Shown: piece after piece, positions 33,495-42,460 of the stretch
Numbering within the stretch: position 1 is the stretch's first letter
Layout of the letters: each line of letters begins with the position of its first letter
Assembly (NCBI GenBank): GCA_003388505.1
Contig: QQVO01000015.1
Span: 186,001 to 250,000, forward strand
DNA length: 64,000 nucleotides
Direction of reading: 5' to 3'
Source: Planctomycetota bacterium
GTDB taxonomy: Bacteria > Planctomycetota > Planctomycetia > Planctomycetales > Planctomycetaceae
Translations under genes and position numbers: made by a program
Notes under the pieces: generated by a model
What the model was told of the DNA's origin: nothing
Databases searched by the model: none
Seen by the model: the letters and a program-made list of their open reading frames with translations, nothing else

Positions 33495-33526
33495 GCCCAC
33501 AGGTTGCAACTTGTGGGCGTTTTTTT
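33495..33526 (+). terminator. Intrinsic terminator of the PQQ-propeller gene
   Basis: GCCCACA/TGTGGGC stem with further pairing in the interior (ggttgcaact) and a T run from 33520. The stop of the converging acetamidase gene (33525-33527) lies in the same T run. Confidence 0.85.
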
Positions 33527-34442
33527 ATGCGCCAGTGGACGGCAAGAACTTCTTCGCGATCTTGCAGATCATCGTATACGCCGGATCGAAGACGTTGCCG
33601 ACCTCGTAGCGCACGCACTGCTGGAGCAGGAGATTCGCTCCGGCGACATCGAGACCGTATTCGGACTGAAGCCAGCGAAGCATTTCGGTCGTCGCGTGCT
33701 GGAGCGCCTGATCCAGCGGCCGGGCATTGCCGGCTGTTCCGATGAACTGGTCGTTTTCGAATCGCGGCCAGCCGATCGTTTGCCCCTTGATCAGACTGAG
33801 GGTCACTCTGACGTCCATCGAGATTTCGACGCCGTTTCCGCTGATCTCGCCGTCCCCCTGCAGGGCGTGGCCGTCCCCGAGAAAGAATAACGCTCCCGGT
33901 TCAAACACCGGAAAGTAGACAGTCGTTCCCTGGCGAAAACCGCGGTAGTCCATGTTGCCGCCGTTCGGTCCGGAGGTGGCCGTCGATATGGCCTGTTCCT
34001 TCGGTGCGGCGACGCCGAAACAGCCGAGCATCGGGTCGAGCGGCAGAACGAGATCTCCCAGCGATTCCGGCTTCGGGGCGACTAGTGTGGCAGTGCCCGC
34101 GCCGGGATCAACGCGCCACTCCACGAGATCGGCAGGGGGGAGTTCCGGAACGAATTCCGGGTCGACCACGTTGGGAGCGACGGACGCCGTGGTGAAACCG
34201 TAGCTGCGGTTGGGGACGATCGAGTTGAGTTCGACCTTCAGCGTGTCGCCCGGTTCGGCGCCTGTGACTGCGAACGGCCCGGTCATGGGGTTGCCGCGGC
34301 GCGCGACCTGCTTCCGGTCGCAGTCGAATCCGCGGGCGTCGACGGTGGTGGTGACGAGGGTATCGCCGTCCGCCACCTCCAGCACGGGCTGGTGAGGGCC
34401 CAGCGTGTTCCAGTACGTTGTCGGAGAGAAAGTGTGTTCCAT
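33525..34442 (-). CDS. Acetamidase/formamidase-family protein
   Basis: 305 residues from the ATG at 34442 (MEHTFSPTTYW). A GTG at 34520 would add 26 non-conserved residues. The FmdA/AmdA signatures are TVDARGFDCD, NPMTGPFAVTGAEPGDTLKVEL, PLDPMLGCFGVAA, STATSGPNGGNMDYR, GTTVYFPVFEPGALFFLGDGHALQGDGE and ISGNGVEIS. The family hydrolyses short-chain amides to ammonia and the acid in the cytoplasm. It is convergent with the PQQ gene and alone otherwise. A role in urea or amide nitrogen use is possible but not shown. Confidence 0.92.
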   Translation of the reverse strand: MEHTFSPTTYWNTLGPHQPVLEVADGDTLVTTTVDARGFDCDRKQVARRGNPMTGPFAVTGAEPGDTLKVELNSIVPNRSYGFTTASVAPNVVDPEFVPELPPADLVEWRVDPGAGTATLVAPKPESLGDLVLPLDPMLGCFGVAAPKEQAISTATSGPNGGNMDYRGFRQGTTVYFPVFEPGALFFLGDGHALQGDGEISGNGVEISMDVRVTLSLIKGQTIGWPRFENDQFIGTAGNARPLDQALQHATTEMLRWLQSEYGLDVAGANLLLQQCVRYEVGNVFDPAYTMICKIAKKFLPSTGA

Positions 34443-34730
34443 GAGACCTGTGGGGCTGGATTCGACGTCGGCGGATTGAAATCGCGTCGCAAGTTTATGC
34501 GCGTCCGCAGGGGAATTCACTCAAACGCGCTCGTGGGGACCGTGACCCATCCCGGTTCGTCGGCCGTGAAAACGCGCGGCAGACGCGGCAAAACATCGCT
34601 TTCCACGGCATGCGGCGTCATGCTACGATTGCCGGCAGCTGAATGTAACTTCCCCGTGCGATGCAAGATCGGGCGATTGTCGCCCGGCGCTTTCCACGGC
34701 ATCGATTCCCTGAAGCAAGGTCGACGGCAA

Positions 34731-36014
34731 ATGAGACGCCGCGTCGTGGTCACCGGCATTGGTTGTATTACTCCTGTCGGGAACTCTGTTGAGGAAATGT
34801 GGAAGTCGCTGCAAGAGACGCAGAGCGGGATCGATTCGATCACGCACTTTGATGCGTCGGGCTTCCCGACGAAATTTGCGGCCGAGGTAAAGGGCTTCAA
34901 CCTGGCCGACTACCTCGACGATCCGGAGCGATTCGAGTACGCGGGGCACAATATTCGTTTCGCGATCGGCGCAGCGGTTCAGGCGGTGGGCGATTCCGGC
35001 CTGGAAGACGGCAAGTTCGATCCGGGCCGGTTCGGCATCTATCTCGGCGCGGGTGAGGGACAGCAGGATTTCTTCCTGTTCATGAAGCTGATCGCCCAGG
35101 CTCAGCACGACGGGACGTTCGACGTGGCGGAGTTCACGCGTCAGGGTCTGGAGCAACTCAATCCCAGGTTTGAAATGGAACAGGAACCGAACATGCCGGC
35201 CGGTCACCTGGCCGGGCTGTTCAACGCCCAGGGGCCGAATTTGAACTGCCTCACCGCCTGCGCTGCCTCGAGCCAGGCGATCGGGGAAGCGACCGAAATC
35301 ATCCGGCAGTCCGAAGCGGACATCATGCTTTCGGGCGGCGCGCACAGCATGATCCACCCCTTCGGGCTGACCGGGTTCAACCTGCTGACGGCGCTGTCGA
35401 CGTACAACGAAGCGCCCCAGCGAGCATCACGCCCGTTCGACAAGAAGCGCGACGGCTTCGTGCTCGGTGAAGGCGCCGGGATGCTGATTCTCGAAGAACT
35501 GGAACACGCCAAACAGCGCGGCGCGCAGATCTACGGGGAAGTGGTCGGGTACGGTTCGACCGCCGACGCCTACCGAATCACCGACATTCATCCCGAGGGA
35601 CGCGGTGCGACGGGCTGCATCAAGATGGCGTTGAACGACGCCCGGCTCAACGCGGACGACATCGACTACATCAACGCGCACGGAACGAGCACCGTCGTCA
35701 ACGACAAGGTGGAGACGATGGCGATCAAGAACGCGTTGGGCGAGCACGCTCGGGAGACTCCGGTCTCCAGCACGAAGAGCATGATGGGACACCTGATTGC
35801 GGCAGCCGGCAGCGCGGAGGCGATCGTATGCTTGATGGCGATTCGCGACGGCGTGTTGCCGCCGACGACCAACTATGAGGAACCCGATCCGGAGTGCGAT
35901 CTGGACTACGTCCCGAACGAGCCCCGGCCGGCCAAGGTGACAAAGGCGCTCTCCAACAGCTTCGGATTCGGCGGGCAGAACGTCTCCCTCGTTTTCTCCG
36001 CGTACAAGGGATAG
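34731..36014 (+). CDS. Beta-ketoacyl-ACP synthase II family protein (FabF-like)
   Basis: 427 residues from the ATG at 34731. Thiolase-fold condensing enzyme with nucleophile C177 in TACAASS, catalytic His in INAHGTST, second His in MMGHLIAAAG, and NSFGFGGQN at the end. VVVTGIGCITPVGNSVEEMW and GFVLGEGAGML are typical. It is slightly longer than E. coli FabF because of an insert around 120-150 (HDGTFDVAEFTRQGLEQLNP). FabF elongates acyl-ACP with malonyl-ACP. No acp, fabG or fabD is nearby, so this copy may serve a side pathway rather than the core fatty-acid cluster. Its stop codon is the first codon of a 120-bp dispersed repeat. Confidence 0.93.
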   Translation: MRRRVVVTGIGCITPVGNSVEEMWKSLQETQSGIDSITHFDASGFPTKFAAEVKGFNLADYLDDPERFEYAGHNIRFAIGAAVQAVGDSGLEDGKFDPGRFGIYLGAGEGQQDFFLFMKLIAQAQHDGTFDVAEFTRQGLEQLNPRFEMEQEPNMPAGHLAGLFNAQGPNLNCLTACAASSQAIGEATEIIRQSEADIMLSGGAHSMIHPFGLTGFNLLTALSTYNEAPQRASRPFDKKRDGFVLGEGAGMLILEELEHAKQRGAQIYGEVVGYGSTADAYRITDIHPEGRGATGCIKMALNDARLNADDIDYINAHGTSTVVNDKVETMAIKNALGEHARETPVSSTKSMMGHLIAAAGSAEAIVCLMAIRDGVLPPTTNYEEPDPECDLDYVPNEPRPAKVTKALSNSFGFGGQNVSLVFSAYKG

Positions 36015-36132
36015 TGCCCTGCCAGGGTTGTGTCAGGGGGTTGGCTGGGTTGCAGATCCGCACGAAAGCCTGCGGCCTTCGTGCTCCCGTGAGAATCCCT
36101 CAACCCAAAAATCTGAATTGACGAACCACCAG
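36012..36132 (+). repeat. ~120-bp dispersed element, copy 1
   Basis: Begins TAGTGCCCTGCCAGGG (its TAG is the fabF-like stop) and ends with TGAATTGACGAACCACCAG. Its second half includes GTGCTCCCGTGAGAATCCC. Internal inverted repeat GCACGAA/TTCGTGC. Copies 2 and 3 lie at 50033-50156 and, reversed, at 52458-52579. Confidence 0.8.
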
Positions 36133-36220
36133 GGCGAGAAAAGAATGCTGTGGTTGCAAGACAGGGCGTAGAGTATTCTCAGGGACAAATCTTCATTGGA
36201 GATCAGCGGGAGCAATCGCC

Positions 36221-36643
36221 GTGGTCTGCAAGATCGATCGAGAATTTCGACTGCTTGTGGCGGACGACGACCCCGGATTCCGGGAGACCGTCACGGACTT
36301 TCTGCATCCCCACTATGAGACCATCGCCGTCGGTTCCGGCGAAGAAGCGATCGAGGTCGTTGAGCGGCGAACGATCCACCTCGTGCTGATGGATGTTCAC
36401 ATGCACGTCTTGAACGGCGTCGACACGGTGCGGATCGTCCGTTCGATTCGGGATGAATTGCCGTGCATCCTCATCACGAGCGATTTTTCCGAGGGGATCG
36501 TGGAAAGCGCCCGCGATGAAGGCGCCTACGCCGTGCTGCGAAAACCTCCGCAGCGACGCCATCTGCTCCACACCATCACTTCAGCGCTCGAAGAGTGCTA
36601 CGGCGACCTGTTTGACCAAAGCCGAGACGTTCCCAAAAACTGA
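36221..36643 (+). CDS. Stand-alone receiver-domain response regulator
   Basis: 140 residues from a GTG at 36221 with GGGAG 8 bases upstream. A single receiver domain: acidic pocket LVADDDPG, phospho-acceptor Asp in VLMDVHMHVLNG, switch Ser in ITSDFSEG, and Lys in VLRKPPQ. There is no output domain, so it acts by binding a partner (CheY/Spo0F-like) or as a phosphate relay. No histidine kinase is within the window. The 88 bp before it hold no feature beyond the dispersed repeat that ends at 36132. Confidence 0.9.
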   Translation: MVCKIDREFRLLVADDDPGFRETVTDFLHPHYETIAVGSGEEAIEVVERRTIHLVLMDVHMHVLNGVDTVRIVRSIRDELPCILITSDFSEGIVESARDEGAYAVLRKPPQRRHLLHTITSALEECYGDLFDQSRDVPKN

Positions 36644-36690
36644 CGCAACATCACCGTACCGCGTATCGCATTGCCTCCAGGGAGGGAGCC

Positions 36691-37467
36691 ATGCCAGACA
36701 CAACCGCGCAGAACGCGCCCCGCAATGTTTCCCAGCGTCCGCTCCGCCTGCTGGCCGTCGGAGATTGCAATACGGGAGGTGCGCTGGGGACGGCGGCGAA
36801 AGACCGCGTCTCGTCGCGGCTGGCCGCACGTTTCGAGGCTCACGGGATCTCGTGCGCGGAGCAGAACCTCGGCTACACGATGAGCACGACCCGCGAAGGT
36901 CTGGCCCGCATGCAGCGGGACGCCGAGCCGGCCGATCTGCTGGTCCTCAATTTCGGACTCGTCGATGCATGGGTGACCAGCATTCCCCGCGTCTACATTC
37001 CGTACTATCCCGACGGTGTGTTCAAGCGGCTGGGGCGAAAGCTGCTGAAGTCGGTAAAGCGTCGACTGCGTGCGCCGCTCCTCCGCCGCTTTGTCCCGAT
37101 CGGCGCCGTGGTGCCGATTGAGGAGTATGAACAGAACATGCGGCGGATCATGGCTCTGGCCCGAGAGCAGAATCCGGCTGTCAGGATTCTGTTGTGGGGC
37201 ACGGTGCCGGTCGTCGGCGACGCCGAACGGAGTCGCAAGATCTCGCATTACAATGTGCGACTGCGGAATATCGCCGAGGCGGAGCCGGAGACGTGGTACT
37301 TGGAGACCATGGACGTTCTAAAGGGACTGAATCCGGAGGAGATTTATCTGGATCATCTGCATATTGCGGCGGCGGCGGCGGACCGAATCGCAGAGGAAAT
37401 GCTGCAAATCAGTTTGACGCGGATGCCACTCGGCGCTAATATTCCCGATCTTCCCAACGCTGCCTGA
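36691..37467 (+). CDS. SGNH/GDSL-like protein with Cys in the nucleophile position
   Basis: 258 residues. Block I reads LLAVGDCNTGG, with C26 where GDSL/SGNH hydrolases have Ser. Later come LLVLNFGLVDAW (an altered block III), IPRVYIPYYPD, ILLWGTVPVVGD, and a C-terminal DHLHI that supplies the DxxH Asp/His pair. The resemblance to SGNH esterases is clear from block order, but the Ser is replaced. It lies 47 bp after the receiver gene on the same strand and may be co-transcribed. Its stop is followed at once by the GTGCCCTGCC motif that also opens the dispersed repeat. No signal peptide is seen. The substrate is unknown. Confidence 0.75.
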   Translation: MPDTTAQNAPRNVSQRPLRLLAVGDCNTGGALGTAAKDRVSSRLAARFEAHGISCAEQNLGYTMSTTREGLARMQRDAEPADLLVLNFGLVDAWVTSIPRVYIPYYPDGVFKRLGRKLLKSVKRRLRAPLLRRFVPIGAVVPIEEYEQNMRRIMALAREQNPAVRILLWGTVPVVGDAERSRKISHYNVRLRNIAEAEPETWYLETMDVLKGLNPEEIYLDHLHIAAAAADRIAEEMLQISLTRMPLGANIPDLPNAA

Positions 37468-37606
37468 GTGCCCTGCCGAACGTCCGGGACTGACTCCCGA
37501 CTCCCGCCCGATCGAGCCAACACCTCCAACCTGCATCGAACCGCTCCAGGCATGCGCACGGCGCTCGCGCATGCGACGATGAAGACAGCAAAGGACGGCG
37601 GTCTCA

Positions 37607-37650
37607 GAGCAAATTGCTCTACCATGTGTTCGCGTCGAGCGGTGTTCGGA
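37607..37650 (+). repeat. GAGCAAATTGCTC palindrome repeat, copy before typA
   Basis: Perfect 6-bp-arm palindrome GAGCAA-A-TTGCTC at 37607-37619, followed by taccatgtgttcgcgtcgag. A near copy starts at 39569, just after typA, with the same palindrome and similar downstream order (catgtg...gcgtcga.cgg). Confidence 0.6.
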
Positions 37651-37742
37651 CTGTCGAGGACGAGAAACCGCGAGACAGATTGCCAACACTGATTTGCAAA
37701 GCGCCATACGGCCGCGAGCGCTCTCTTCGCGGGCCTGAATAG

Positions 37743-39569
37743 ATGAAGCAGACAATGCGACGCAACGACATCCGCAACATCGCGATTATTGCCCACGTCG
37801 ACCATGGGAAGACGACTCTGGTTGACGCGCTGCTGCGCCAGAGCGGCCAGTATCGCGACTCGCAACTCGCGGGCGACTGCATTCTCGACTCCAACGAACT
37901 GGAGCGGGAACGCGGAATTACGATTCTTTCGAAGAACATCGCCCTCGAATACTCCGGAGTGAAGATCAATCTGATCGACACTCCCGGGCACGCCGACTTC
38001 GGCGGCGAGGTGGAGCGGGTGTTGCGGATGGCCGACGGGGCGTTGATTCTGGTCGACGCATTCGAGGGGCCCAGGCCGCAGACCCGGTTCGTGCTGACGA
38101 AGGCGCTGGAAGTGGGTCTGGTTCCGCTGATCGTCGTCAACAAGATCGACCGGCCTGATTGCCGGCCCGAGGACGTGCTGCTCGAGACGCTGCATCTCAT
38201 CGAGGAGATCGGCGGTGAGAACGCTCTCGAGATTCCGTACATCTACGCCAGCGGCCGCGACGGATATGCGACGGAGGATCCCAGCACGCCGGGCGATTCG
38301 ATTCGCCCGCTGCTTGATCTGGTTCTTGCGCACGTCCCCGGCCCGGACGTCGACACGGAGGGCGCCCTGCAGATGATGGTCACGAACCTCGTCTGGTCGG
38401 AATACGTCGGCCGGATCGCGGTGGGGCGGATTGCAGCCGGTTCGGTGCGCGCTGGGGAACAGGTGTGCATCCTGAAAGCGGGGGATCGCCGGTCGACGTC
38501 AACGGTCGAAAGCGTCGAACTGTTCGACAAGCTGGGCCGCGTGAAGGCGGACGAGGCGACGGCCGGAGACATTGCCGCGTTGATCGGCCTCGAGGCCGTG
38601 GAAATCGGGGACACGGTTGCGGATCCCAACCGGCCTGCGGCGTTGCCGCGGATCCAGGTCGACGAGCCGACGCTCTCGATGGTGTTTACGATCAACAGTT
38701 CTCCGATGTCGGGCCGATCGGGCAAGTTCGTCACCAGCCGGCATGTGCGGGACCGGCTCTACCGGGAACTGCAATCCAATGTCGCGCTCCGCGTAGAAGA
38801 CGGCGACACGAAGGACATCTTCAAGGTCTCCGGGCGGGGGCTGCTCCATATTTCGATTCTGATTGAGCAGATGCGACGGGAAGGTTACGAACTGTCGGTC
38901 GGGAAGCCGGAGGTGATTCGCAAGCAGATCGACGGCGTGTGGCACGAACCGTTTGAAGTGCTCGACATCGAAACGCCGACCGCAGAGGTCGGGACTGTGA
39001 TGGAACTCGTCTCTCTCCGCCGCGGCAAGCTGGCGCATATGCACGCCGGCAGCGGGGGCCATACGCATCTGGAATTCTCGATTCCCGCCCGCGGACTGAT
39101 CGGCCTCAGAACGCGGCTCCTGAATGCAACGCGGGGCGAGGCGGTGATGCATCACCGATTCGACGAGTACCGTAAGGCCGAGGGAGAGATCCCGAGGCGC
39201 AAGAACGGCGTGCTCGTCTCGCAAGTCAACGGGAGAACGACGGGGTATGCGCTGGCCAAACTGCAGGAACGGGCCGAACTCTTCGTCGGCCCCGGCGCGG
39301 AGGTGTATGAGGGCATGATCGTCGGCGAGAACTCGCGGGATAACGATCTTGTGGTCAATCCGGTGCGTGAGAAGAAGCTGACGAACATTCGCGCCGCCGG
39401 CTCGGACGACAACGTGCTTCTCGCCCCGCCCCGCGAGATGTCGCTCGAACTCGCGCTGGAATACATTGAGTGGGACGAGTACGTCGAAATTACGCCGGCC
39501 GTCATCCGTTTGCGAAAAATCGGGCTGACGGAAAACGAGCGCAAGCGGGCCGCCCGTCTGACGGGGTAG
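37743..39569 (+). CDS. typA: Translational GTPase TypA/BipA
   Basis: 608 residues; an alternative start is M5. G1 AHVDHGKTT, G2 RGITI, G3 DTPGHADFGGEVER, and G4 NKIDRP. Domain II then the BipA-specific C-terminal region follow: SVGKPEVIRKQIDG, RGLIGLRTRLLNATRGEAVMHHRF, RKNGVLVSQVNGRTTGYAL, GPGAEVYEGMIVGENSRDNDLVVNPVREKKLTNIRAAG. The protein binds ribosomes and helps assembly, mainly under stress such as low temperature. The stop codon overlaps the second copy of the GAGCAAATTGCTC palindrome repeat. Confidence 0.97.
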   Translation: MKQTMRRNDIRNIAIIAHVDHGKTTLVDALLRQSGQYRDSQLAGDCILDSNELERERGITILSKNIALEYSGVKINLIDTPGHADFGGEVERVLRMADGALILVDAFEGPRPQTRFVLTKALEVGLVPLIVVNKIDRPDCRPEDVLLETLHLIEEIGGENALEIPYIYASGRDGYATEDPSTPGDSIRPLLDLVLAHVPGPDVDTEGALQMMVTNLVWSEYVGRIAVGRIAAGSVRAGEQVCILKAGDRRSTSTVESVELFDKLGRVKADEATAGDIAALIGLEAVEIGDTVADPNRPAALPRIQVDEPTLSMVFTINSSPMSGRSGKFVTSRHVRDRLYRELQSNVALRVEDGDTKDIFKVSGRGLLHISILIEQMRREGYELSVGKPEVIRKQIDGVWHEPFEVLDIETPTAEVGTVMELVSLRRGKLAHMHAGSGGHTHLEFSIPARGLIGLRTRLLNATRGEAVMHHRFDEYRKAEGEIPRRKNGVLVSQVNGRTTGYALAKLQERAELFVGPGAEVYEGMIVGENSRDNDLVVNPVREKKLTNIRAAGSDDNVLLAPPREMSLELALEYIEWDEYVEITPAVIRLRKIGLTENERKRAARLTG

Positions 39570-39612
39570 AGCAAATTGCTCCAGCATGTGACTCTGCGTC
39601 GACCGGCTGCTG
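39569..39612 (+). repeat. GAGCAAATTGCTC palindrome repeat, copy after typA
   Basis: The palindrome occupies 39569-39581; the last base of the typA stop (39567-39569) is its first base. It is followed by cagcatgtgactctgcgtcg, an imperfect direct copy of the sequence at 37607-37650. Confidence 0.6.
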
Positions 39613-40013
39613 AACTGCGGTGACCGGGAGGCCGCGTGACACAACATCGACACCGATCTCCCAAGCGCTGCGGGGTCTTCTCCAGCGTCGACCACGCGGC
39701 CGACGGCAAGTCTCCTGCTGGTTCTCTTCGCGCGGGGCCGCATCAGCGGAACGGCAGTTCGTTCTGGATTCGTCCGGCGCGGTGCAATCACGCGAGCCGC
39801 TCCAGGCGGGGGAATCGGCTCAACTCGTGCAACCGGGACTGCCGATAGTTTGAGAGACGACCCTGTCCTGCAAAATCAGTGCACGACGCGGCTGACCCGG
39901 TTCCAGGGGGGAAATGGGCATCCGGGCTGCCGAAGCGCGTAGCTTCGTCGGCATTTCCACCTACCGGCTGAATACACAGCCGTGGTCGCTGCTCTCATGA
40001 TGGGAACAGCACC
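39613..40013. other. Gap between typA and the 40014 lipoprotein gene
   Basis: About 400 bp with no convincing gene; short open frames here are Arg/Ser-rich and not protein-like. A GCCGAAGC.../GCTTCGTCGGC hairpin (gccgaagcgcgtagcttcgt) lies around 39928-39950. No promoter was recognised. Confidence 0.4.
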
Positions 40014-41630
40014 ATGCTTCGTGGATGGACCCGCTACGGTCTGCGAATGACCGGCCGTGCGCGGACGGCTGCCATTTGTGCGGCCGGCCTCGCTACGCTC
40101 GGTTGCGCCGGCAGCAAGATCGATCTGACCACCCTCACTCGACCGTCCGCCGAGAGGCAGGACGATGCGGACGACCGACCGGCAAGCGTGTCGAAGACGG
40201 GATTCGAACGGCTTCTCCGATTGAGAAAGGACGCCGATGATTCGGCGCCAGCGACTGAAGAATCGGGCGGAGGCCGCGTGTTCTCGGCATTCGTCGACCG
40301 TCTCCCGGGCGGCCGGGACGAAGTGCGCGACCCGTTCCTTGCTCCCCCTGAAGGACAACAGGGAGTCCCGGTGAACGAGGCGGCACTGGCTGCTGCAAAT
40401 CGGCCGGCGGAACAGAAACCTGAGAGCGCTGCCCGCAGGCAGCCTCGACGAACCGCGACCGAACCACGTGCCGACGACGAACTGTGGCGGATGTTCGTCA
40501 GTGACGCGGGAACAACGCAGGAGCATCGCGCCGAGGATGCGCGCCCTGCGCAAGTGGTCCGGATCGCCGACAACTCGATCCCGGAGTGGGCCAAGGATGA
40601 TGTCGGCTCATCACGCGGCGTAGCCGAGGAATCGCTGGCGGCGGCATCCTTTCAGGAATCTGACGACGAGCCAGCGGGCCGCGCTCGTGTCACGTCGGCC
40701 GTTGAGATGACCGACGATTCGCGGGAAAGCGAAACACCGGTGAGTTTCGCCCGCCGGCGTCTTGATTCGCTTATGGCGCAAGTCCGGCTGCAGGAAAAGC
40801 GGGGCGACCTGATCGCCGCATACCGCACAGCGGCCGCGGCCTCTGAACTCGCGCGAATCGAGCAGATCGTCTTCGCGCCCCGCGACGAGCAACCGGAGGA
40901 CGTGATGCGGCGGTTGACGGAACAGATGCGGGCAGCGCACCGCGGTGATCCGTTCGTTGCCGATGCGTCTCTCGCAGATCCCGTCAGCCCTTTCGGACCT
41001 GAATACGCGAGAGAGCCGGCGAACGCCGCCGTCCCTGCGCTGCCGGCTCCCGAAGTTGCGCGCGAACTTCCAGCACCGGCCGAACGACCGGCGCGGCCCG
41101 AGACCCGCTCGGTCGCAAGTGCGGAATCTGATTCGTCGCAGACTGTGAACGCGGACTTTCCGCCGCTTCACCAGTGGCGGGGAGTCGCGGCCAATCGCCC
41201 GGTCTCGCTGGCGGTTGTGGACCCGACGCGCGATTCGGAATCGACTGGATTGCAGCACCGCGCGGCGCGAGCCGGTCTGATCGAATCCCAGATGGGACCG
41301 AATCTGGACGGTCCCCTGCTGGCGCCGAACGACGACGACGTGCGGGGGCAGGATCCAGGGCGGCGGCAGGCGATGCTGGCGCCGGTTCGCAGCCGCGGCC
41401 CTGTCTCATCAGTTGCCGGCGACAGCCTGCGGCCGACGGCGTCGAGACTTGGCGTGCAGGCCCTGCCGCCGGCCGAGACGACGGTTGATCTCTCTGTTTC
41501 GCCTGCTTCCGTCCCGATGGCGACGGCGGAGAATGCCACCGTGACGGAGGACGGATCGGTCGTCTGGTGGGTGCTCGGCGCGCTGTGCACGATCGCCGGG
41601 GCCCTGTTCTTCAGGCGGCGAGCGGCTTGA
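40014..41630 (+). CDS. Low-complexity lipoprotein with C-terminal TM anchor
   Basis: 538 residues, not recognised. The N-terminus (MLRGWTRYGLRMTGRARTAA then ICAAGLATLGCAG) ends in a lipobox-like LGC; M12 is an alternative start. The middle is Ala/Pro/Glu/Arg-rich and probably disordered, with a short helical stretch around 245-305 (RRRLDSLMAQVRLQEKRGDL; AYRTAAAASELARIEQIVF) that resembles a TPR-like segment. The end has one TM helix and a positive tail (VVWWVLGALCTIAGALFFRR then RAA), a layout like sorting/anchoring signals of the LPXTG/PEP-CTERM class but without a recognised motif. Having both a lipobox and a C-terminal anchor is unusual. Confidence 0.65.
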   Translation: MLRGWTRYGLRMTGRARTAAICAAGLATLGCAGSKIDLTTLTRPSAERQDDADDRPASVSKTGFERLLRLRKDADDSAPATEESGGGRVFSAFVDRLPGGRDEVRDPFLAPPEGQQGVPVNEAALAAANRPAEQKPESAARRQPRRTATEPRADDELWRMFVSDAGTTQEHRAEDARPAQVVRIADNSIPEWAKDDVGSSRGVAEESLAAASFQESDDEPAGRARVTSAVEMTDDSRESETPVSFARRRLDSLMAQVRLQEKRGDLIAAYRTAAAASELARIEQIVFAPRDEQPEDVMRRLTEQMRAAHRGDPFVADASLADPVSPFGPEYAREPANAAVPALPAPEVARELPAPAERPARPETRSVASAESDSSQTVNADFPPLHQWRGVAANRPVSLAVVDPTRDSESTGLQHRAARAGLIESQMGPNLDGPLLAPNDDDVRGQDPGRRQAMLAPVRSRGPVSSVAGDSLRPTASRLGVQALPPAETTVDLSVSPASVPMATAENATVTEDGSVVWWVLGALCTIAGALFFRRRAA

Positions 41631-42066
41631 TTCCGGGGAGCGCGCTCTGTCGCGACAGGGGATGTCTTCTGATGACCCGCGCGGGGAGTCATGCTCTCTG
41701 TCCGTTCTGCAAGCGCCAGCGGCCGTGATGGCTTCAGCGGGCTTGTCTGATGGCGTCATGAAACGGGGTGTGCCCGGTTTCCTGATCGGAACGATCGTGC
41801 CGGTTTTCGTGAATTGAGGGCGCTTGACGGTGCGAGGCATCTCTCTGCTGCCCGACCGTTGATTTCAGACGGTGGCGGCCCCCGCCGCCGGATCGGCTCC
41901 ATCGACGCGCGGCCGAAGCATCGAACGACGTTCGACGAAAAGCCGTTGCTCGCGTCGCGGCGTGGCCTATAGTTGCCGGGAAATCGATCGGCTTCGCGGC
42001 CGATGTCGAGTTCCGACGCCGCATTCGCGGGCGATCCCGTTACGAGCGAGAATTCAGGATACACAC
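41631..42066. other. Gap upstream of the PilZ gene
   Basis: 436 bp with no gene. Open frames here are Arg-rich in all phases. A putative promoter is listed at 41946-41973, near the end of the gap. Confidence 0.45.
41946..41973 (+). promoter_or_regulatory. Putative promoter of the PilZ gene
   Basis: TTGCTC at 41946-41951, a 16-bp spacer, and TATAGT at 41968-41973, 94 bp before the ATG at 42067. Confidence 0.45.
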
Positions 42067-42429
42067 ATGGCCAGCGATCCGTTCCAGCGACCGACAATGG
42101 ACGACCTGCGGCACGTGCTGGAGAGCATCGGCAAATCGGAAATCGAACACGACCGCGTTGCCGAACGTCTGGAACTCTCCGTTCCCGCCGAGATCGTGAC
42201 GCAACGCGGAAACACGGTGTCAGCCATGACTCGCGAGATCAGCCGGTTCGGGATCGGCCTGCTGCACCGCGGTTACGTCTCACCGGGCGAAGTGACAATT
42301 CGCATGGCGAGCGAGACGCGGCAGTTTCAGTACACCGTGCAAGTCGAGTGGTGTCATCCCTGTGAGAACGGCATGTTCATGAGCGGCGGCCGGTTCGTGA
42401 CCAAGGATGGCAAGCAGCCGTCGATGTGA
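42067..42429 (+). CDS. PilZ-domain-like protein
   Basis: 120 residues from the ATG at 42067. After a short helix (DDLRHVLESIGKSEIEHDR) comes a beta-rich domain: RVAERLELSVPAEIVTQRGN, TREISRFGIGLLHRG, VTIRMASETRQFQYTVQVEW, SGGRFVT. The RxxxR-like start and the S-R-x-G-I-G (S/D-x-S-x-x-G-like) strand fit PilZ, which in many bacteria binds cyclic-di-GMP. The second motif here is SRFGIGLL rather than the canonical D-S-x-x-G, so ligand binding is uncertain. The next gene on the other strand encodes an FHA protein. Confidence 0.7.
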   Translation: MASDPFQRPTMDDLRHVLESIGKSEIEHDRVAERLELSVPAEIVTQRGNTVSAMTREISRFGIGLLHRGYVSPGEVTIRMASETRQFQYTVQVEWCHPCENGMFMSGGRFVTKDGKQPSM

Positions 42430-42460
42430 CCCGGTACGGCAAGCAGCCGTCGATCGCAAC

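Noticed and set aside
38499-39791. A 430-codon minus-strand frame opposite typA
   Set aside because: Shadow of the conserved GTPase; composition is Arg/His-rich and no motif is present.
39636-39848. Possible 70-residue protein after typA
   Set aside because: Arg/Ser/His-rich with no domain or signal; it contains no ribosome site and lies in repeat-bearing intergenic DNA.
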